Part shown: piece after piece, positions 60,826-64,000 of the stretch | How the letters are laid out: every line of letters begins with the position of its first letter | Position numbering within the stretch: position 1 is the first letter of the stretch | NCBI GenBank assembly: GCA_963755635.1 | Contig: CAVWKS010000011.1 | Location: 76,623 to 140,622 of the forward strand | Direction: 5' to 3' | From: AC-32 sp963755635 | GTDB lineage: Bacteria > Actinomycetota > Thermoleophilia > Gaiellales > Gaiellaceae | DNA length: 64,000 bases | Program-made: the position numbers and the translations under genes | Notes under the pieces: model-generated | Databases searched by the model: none | Told to the model about the DNA's origin: nothing | What the model saw: the letters and a program-made list of their open reading frames with translations, nothing else

Positions 60826-61752
60826 CTAACCCGTGCCGTTCCGCCCCGGTATCAACCGGTTGAACGTGTCGGCCGCGATGTAGCCGGCGATCTTCGGGTT
60901 CTCCTGCAGCCGGCGCATCGAGTACGCGTACCAGTAACGCCCGAACGGCGTGTAGATCCGCAGCCGGTGCCCCTCGCCGACGAGCGTGTCGCCGAGCGCC
61001 GGCCGCACGCCGAGCAGCATCTGGAACTCGTAGTCCTCCCGCCCGAGCCCGCGCTCGGTCACCCCGCGCTTCGCCTGCTCGACGAGCCACTCGTCGTGCG
61101 TGGCGACACCGACGTAGCACCCGGCGTCCCAGAGCGCGTCCAGCACCTGCACGAAGTTCCCGCGGATCGCCTCGAAGTCGCGGAAGGCGATCTCCGCCGG
61201 CTCGAGGTAGATCCCCTTGCAGAGCCGCACGCTCGGCCGCAGGTCCGCGAGCGCCGCCACGTCGTCGAGGGTCCGCTTCAAGCGCGCCTGGAGCACGATC
61301 CCGACGTTGTCGTGGCCCGCCTCCCGCAGCTCGCGGTAGAGCCGCAGCGTGTCGTCGGTCGTCGAGGCGTCCTCCATGTCGATCCGGACGAAGTTGCCGC
61401 GCCTCGCCGCGTCCTCGACGACCTCCACGAGGTTCTCTCGAAAGAGCTCGTAGCCCAGCTCGAGCCCGAGCGCGGTCGGCTTGACGCTGACGTTCGAGTC
61501 GAGGCCCCCGCGCTCGATCGCCTCGAACGCGTCCCGGTAGGCAGCGGCGATCGAGCGGGCCTCGTCCTGGCTGGCGATCTCCTCGCCGAGCACGTCGATC
61601 GTCGCCATCTTTCCCTCGGCGTTGAGCCGGAGGACGACCCGCAGGGCATCGTCGAGCTCCTCGCCCGCGATGTAACGCTCCGAGATCCGCCGCACCACAG
61701 GCTTCGGCACAGCCGGGAGGAACCGGGCGATGGCGCGGTCGACGATTGCCAC
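60826..61752 (-). CDS. Proline dehydrogenase
   Basis: 308 residues from ATG 61752. FAD-dependent oxidation of proline to pyrroline-5-carboxylate. Barrel motifs: SNVSVKPTALGLELG, RIDMEDASTTDDTLRLYREL, VGIVLQARLKRTLDDV, RLCKGIYLEPAEI, ATHDEWLV, EFQMLLGVRP and RIYTPFGRYWYAYSMRRL (the conserved R..R end). Length is normal for monofunctional ProDH (no P5C dehydrogenase domain). It lies next to a MarR regulator with a 13-bp gap, not clearly regulated by it. Confidence 0.93.
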   Translation of the reverse strand: MAIVDRAIARFLPAVPKPVVRRISERYIAGEELDDALRVVLRLNAEGKMATIDVLGEEIASQDEARSIAAAYRDAFEAIERGGLDSNVSVKPTALGLELGYELFRENLVEVVEDAARRGNFVRIDMEDASTTDDTLRLYRELREAGHDNVGIVLQARLKRTLDDVAALADLRPSVRLCKGIYLEPAEIAFRDFEAIRGNFVQVLDALWDAGCYVGVATHDEWLVEQAKRGVTERGLGREDYEFQMLLGVRPALGDTLVGEGHRLRIYTPFGRYWYAYSMRRLQENPKIAGYIAADTFNRLIPGRNGTG

Positions 61753-61765
61753 GGACGGGCCGATT

Positions 61766-62290
61766 CTAGGGTTTCGCGGACTCTTGCTCGCGGCGCTCGA
61801 ACTCGCGCATCATCTTGCGCAAGAGCGCGTTCAACTCGTGCTGCTCGTCCTTCGTCAGCGCATCGGCGATCAGCGACTCCTTGGCCGCCTGGACGCCGAG
61901 GGTCTTCTTCCACGCCTGCTGCCCCTTCTTGGTCAGCTCGACGAGAACCCCGCGGCGATCCTCCGGGTCGGGCAACCGCCGGACCAGACCGGCCTCCTCG
62001 AGGCGGTCGAGCCGGTTCGTCATGGCGCCCGTGGAGAGCTCCGCGCGTTTCGCCAGCTGGCCGGCGGAGCGGCGGTACGGGGGCTTGCTGAGCCACAGGT
62101 GGTTGAGCACCTTCCATTCGCCTTCCGCGAGGTCGTGCTCCTTGAGCGTCACGTCCAGCATCGCGTTGAAGCGGCGCCGCAGGCCGTTGATCCGGTCAAC
62201 GATGCCTTCCACGTCGAGGTCGACGCCGGGCAGGTCGTGCTCGGCGAGGAAGCGGTCGATGTGGTCCTGCTCGTTCGTCGTCTGGGCCAT
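61766..62290 (-). CDS. MarR-family transcriptional regulator
   Basis: 174 residues from ATG 62290, with GGAAG spaced 8 nt upstream (ATG 62305 is alternative). Winged helix: EGEWKVLNHLWLSKPPYR, SAGQLAKRAELSTGAMTNRL, then the wing LPDPEDRRGVLVELTKKG and a dimerisation helix QHELNALLRKMMREFERRE. Two palindromic sites lie between it and a divergent small ORF (separate entries), suggesting autoregulation. Confidence 0.9.
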   Translation of the reverse strand: MAQTTNEQDHIDRFLAEHDLPGVDLDVEGIVDRINGLRRRFNAMLDVTLKEHDLAEGEWKVLNHLWLSKPPYRRSAGQLAKRAELSTGAMTNRLDRLEEAGLVRRLPDPEDRRGVLVELTKKGQQAWKKTLGVQAAKESLIADALTKDEQHELNALLRKMMREFERREQESAKP

Positions 62291-62314
62291 GCGCAGATCT
62301 TCCATCAAAAAAGT

Positions 62315-62361
62315 CTTGACGTCAAGAGACTTCACCTGTAAAGTTCTGTCTCGACGTAAAG
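62315..62361. promoter_or_regulatory. Two MarR-type operator-like palindromes
   Basis: Site 1 CTTGACGTCAAG (62315-62326) is a perfect 12-bp palindrome, extended by AAGT/ACTT flanks. Site 2 CTCGACGTAAAG (62350-62361) matches it at 10 of 12 bases; centres are 35 bp apart. Both lie in the intergenic region between the MarR gene (-) and the small ORF (+). They are much more AT-rich than surroundings. Confidence 0.6.
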
Positions 62362-62386
62362 ATACTTTAGCTGGAGGGAGGGTCCC

Positions 62387-62575
62387 TTGTTCGAATACCA
62401 CACACATCTCGAGTACAGCCGCAGCCGGGCCGAGCAACTGCGCCGGACCTGGCCGGTGACGTCAACGCCCGCCCGCTACGCGCTCGGGCAGTGGCTGGTT
62501 CGTCTCGGAAGGCGCCTCGCGCCGGAGCCGAAGCCCGCGTCAACCTTCGCGCATGAAGCCCTGCCGCGCTGCTGA
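62387..62575 (+). CDS. Small basic hypothetical protein divergent from MarR gene
   Basis: 62 residues from TTG 62387, preceded by an excellent SD (CTGGAGGGAGGG, 7 nt upstream). Sequence FEYHTHLEYSRSRAEQLRRT then ARYALGQWLVRLGRRLAPEP: two amphipathic/aromatic helices in a basic protein. No known family, but the SD, the intergenic operators and the composition argue it is real and MarR-controlled. The end overlaps a leftward gene by 36 bp. Confidence 0.6.
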   Translation: MFEYHTHLEYSRSRAEQLRRTWPVTSTPARYALGQWLVRLGRRLAPEPKPASTFAHEALPRC

Positions 62576-62830
62576 GACCAGCGCGACGGCTTCCGGGAAG
62601 AGCACGCGCATGGCGTCGCGGAGGGCGATCGCCTGCTCGTCGGCGCCGCCGGTCGCGTTGATCTGCTGAAGCGCTGCGGCGGTCAGCTCGACCGCCGTGT
62701 TCAGCGTCAGCGTCGCGAACTGCTCACGCTGAGCCTCCTGCACCGACTCCGCCTGCTGCTCGGCGAACTCGCGCAGGCTACGCATCAGATCCTCCGGATC
62801 TCCGCCGAACGGAAAGCCGCTTCCTTCCAT
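62540..62830 (-). CDS. Hypothetical helical protein
   Basis: 96 residues from ATG 62830. Starts EGSGFPFGGDPEDLMRSLRE, then a Gln-rich helix (QQAESVQEAQREQFATLTLN) and VALVSAARQGFMREG. Alpha-helical throughout; no family recognised. It follows a 139-residue gene on the same strand by 10 bp, likely one transcript. Confidence 0.55.
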   Translation of the reverse strand: MEGSGFPFGGDPEDLMRSLREFAEQQAESVQEAQREQFATLTLNTAVELTAAALQQINATGGADEQAIALRDAMRVLFPEAVALVSAARQGFMREG

Positions 62831-62840
62831 GGGAGCCAGG

Positions 62841-63260
62841 TTAGCTGAGGGGAACCTTGTAGCCGCGCTCGACGTCCTTGAGCAGCTCGTCGACGGTCGC
62901 GGTCGCGTCTTTCATCGCGGCGGCGAACGCCACCCGGTCCTCGGCGGCAGCGCCGAGCAGGTCGAGCTCGGCCGGGGTCGCGACACGAGGCTCCTCTCCC
63001 CCGCGGCCCACGGCCTCCTCGGCGAGCTCGTACAGGCCGGCGATCGAGACGGCGTCGCGGACGAGCGAGCGGTCGCCGACCGCGTGGCCCTCCGCATCGA
63101 GCACGAGCCAGCTCGTCTGCTCCCCGTTGCGGTACGCGCAGACGTAGGCGCGCACGCCGGATCCCGGCTCGGCGGGGACGATTCCCACGAGGTCTTCACC
63201 GTCCGAGGCATGGCGAATCGCCGCGTCGGCGATCTGCCTCAGCTCCTGGTCGAGGGCCAC
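62841..63260 (-). CDS. Hypothetical protein
   Basis: 139 residues from GTG 63260. DGEDLVGIVPAEPGSGVRAY, then VCAYRNGEQTSWLVLDAEGH and SIAGLYELAEEAVGRGGEEP. A mixed alpha/beta protein with a C-terminal helix (AAAMKDATATVDELLKDVER). No family recognised. Convergent neighbours none; a methyltransferase gene diverges 23 bp away. Confidence 0.55.
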   Translation of the reverse strand: MALDQELRQIADAAIRHASDGEDLVGIVPAEPGSGVRAYVCAYRNGEQTSWLVLDAEGHAVGDRSLVRDAVSIAGLYELAEEAVGRGGEEPRVATPAELDLLGAAAEDRVAFAAAMKDATATVDELLKDVERGYKVPLS

Positions 63261-63283
63261 GCGGCCAGCTTAGACTCCGGGCG

Positions 63284-63985
63284 ATGGCCGAGACGCTCTC
63301 CGGGCGCGCACGCGAGCTGTTCGCGCCGCTCGGCCCGACCTACGACCGCTATGCACGCCTGCTCTCGTTCGGGCAGGACCCGCGCTGGCGCCGCTTCCTG
63401 GTCTCGCGCGTGCCGGTCGGGCCGGACGACGTCGTGCTCGACGTCGCCTGCGGCACCGGAGCGGTGTCGCTCGAGCTCGTCCGCCAGACGGGCTGCTCGG
63501 TGGTCGGGGCCGACCAGAGCCCCGGGATGCTCGCCGAGGCGCGCCGGCGGATCGAGACGGAACGGATCCGGCTGGTCGAGGCCTCGGCGCGTGATCTGCC
63601 GTTCGAGGACGCCTCGTTCGACGGGCTGACCGCGGCCTACCTGCTCCGCTACCTCGACGATCTGCCCGCCGGGCTCGCGGAGCTAGCGCGCGTGCTCCGG
63701 CCGGGCGCGACGGCGTCGCTGCTCGACTTCTCGGTCCCGCCGGCGCCGCTCGCGCGGCAGGCCTGGAACCTCTACGTCGACATCGGACTGCCGACGCTCG
63801 GCCGCGCGATCTCGCCGGGCTGGCACGAGGTGGGCCGCTTCCTCGGCAGCAGCATCCGCCGCTTCGACGCCGAGTGGCCGCCGGAGCGCCTGCTGGCCGC
63901 TTTCCACGAAGCCGGGTTCGAGAGCCCGCGCCTGCGTCGTCTCAGCCTCGGCGGCTGCGTCGTGATCTGGGGCACGCGCAGATGA
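63284..63985 (+). CDS. UbiE/MenG-like SAM-dependent methyltransferase
   Basis: 233 residues from ATG 63284. ELFAPLGPTYDRYARLLSFG and RWRRFLVSRV resemble the UbiE N-terminus; motif I VVLDVACGTGAVSLELVRQT, GADQSPGMLAEARRRIE, then FDGLTAAYLLRYLDDLPAGL. It might methylate demethylmenaquinone, or another quinone or lipid. Its TGA overlaps a following ATG at the window end. Confidence 0.8.
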   Translation: MAETLSGRARELFAPLGPTYDRYARLLSFGQDPRWRRFLVSRVPVGPDDVVLDVACGTGAVSLELVRQTGCSVVGADQSPGMLAEARRRIETERIRLVEASARDLPFEDASFDGLTAAYLLRYLDDLPAGLAELARVLRPGATASLLDFSVPPAPLARQAWNLYVDIGLPTLGRAISPGWHEVGRFLGSSIRRFDAEWPPERLLAAFHEAGFESPRLRRLSLGGCVVIWGTRR

Positions 63986-64000
63986 GCAATGAGCGTAGGC
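63982..64000 (+). CDS. Start of a further gene, cut by the window
   Basis: ATGA overlap with the preceding methyltransferase stop opens a frame (MSNERR) that leaves the window. Only six codons are visible, so no call on product. Confidence 0.3.

Noticed and set aside
1..64000. tRNA, rRNA, CRISPR array, IS element or prophage
   Set aside because: No T-loop or acceptor pairs, rRNA motifs, spaced repeats, transposase or phage genes were seen on reading both strands.

Overview
This window is gene-dense, roughly 70% G+C DNA from the chromosome of a free-living bacterium. Gene families point to Actinomycetota, and I infer (low to moderate confidence) a deep-branching class such as Thermoleophilia. 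The signs are an actinobacterial GuaB3-type IMP dehydrogenase-related protein, clusters resembling rplM-rpsI-glmM-glmS and acpS-nnr-alr, an HU protein with a low-complexity tail, many GTG and a few TTG starts, and overlaps of the ATGA, GTGA and TAGTG type. No rRNA, tRNA, CRISPR array, insertion sequence, integrase or phage gene was seen, so this reads as core chromosome.

Layout. 1-8.5 kb: a truncated LuxR-type regulator, small secreted proteins, a TolB-like propeller protein, the enoyl-ACP reductase fabI, a large secreted subtilase, an SDR/MarR pair and a SelW/Rdx-family gene with an in-frame TGA at its redox motif, followed by a SECIS-like hairpin. 8.4-15.4 kb: a mostly leftward envelope/cofactor/RNA block (methyltransferase, CCA/poly(A) polymerase, alr, an ATPase, nnr, acpS, a HAD phosphatase), then rightward arfB. 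15-22.9 kb: peptidase, secreted repeat protein, MreB homologue, ECF sigma factor with a membrane/Pro-rich tail, permease-YHS fusion, glycogen-debranching enzyme. 22.8-39.7 kb: a leftward housekeeping tract (glmS, glmM, rpsI, rplM, a uracil-DNA glycosylase, guaA, guaB3, a PfkB kinase, a DD-carboxypeptidase, a LysM protein, pyrF, HU, pyrE, a roadblock protein, rdgB, an MgtC protein, rph, murI) with rightward phospholipase D-like and YihY genes inside it. 39.7-43.6 kb: three rightward secreted proteins, including an ABC solute-binding protein. 43.6-59.2 kb: leftward sulfurtransferase, GST, acetyltransferase, GMC oxidoreductase, DNA glycosylase and tyrosine/homogentisate catabolism (hmgA, a FAH-family hydrolase, hppD), plus a cation-diffusion facilitator and two exporters. 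59.2-64 kb: a second enoyl-ACP reductase (FabL type), methyltransferases, proline dehydrogenase and a MarR regulator with operator-like sites.

Working together: alr, murI, nnr, acpS, glmS, glmM, the DD-carboxypeptidase, MreB and the LysM protein serve wall and lipid synthesis. pyrE, pyrF, guaA, guaB3 and rdgB serve nucleotide metabolism. hppD, hmgA and the FAH-family enzyme form most of a tyrosine-to-fumarate/acetoacetate route.

Caution on quality: at least twelve genes, several of them normally essential (fabI, guaA, nnr, HU), read through only if a single base is added or removed. The pattern is mostly one extra G or C. I read this as residual assembly or sequencing indels rather than pseudogenes, and I annotate such genes as one locus with the shift stated.
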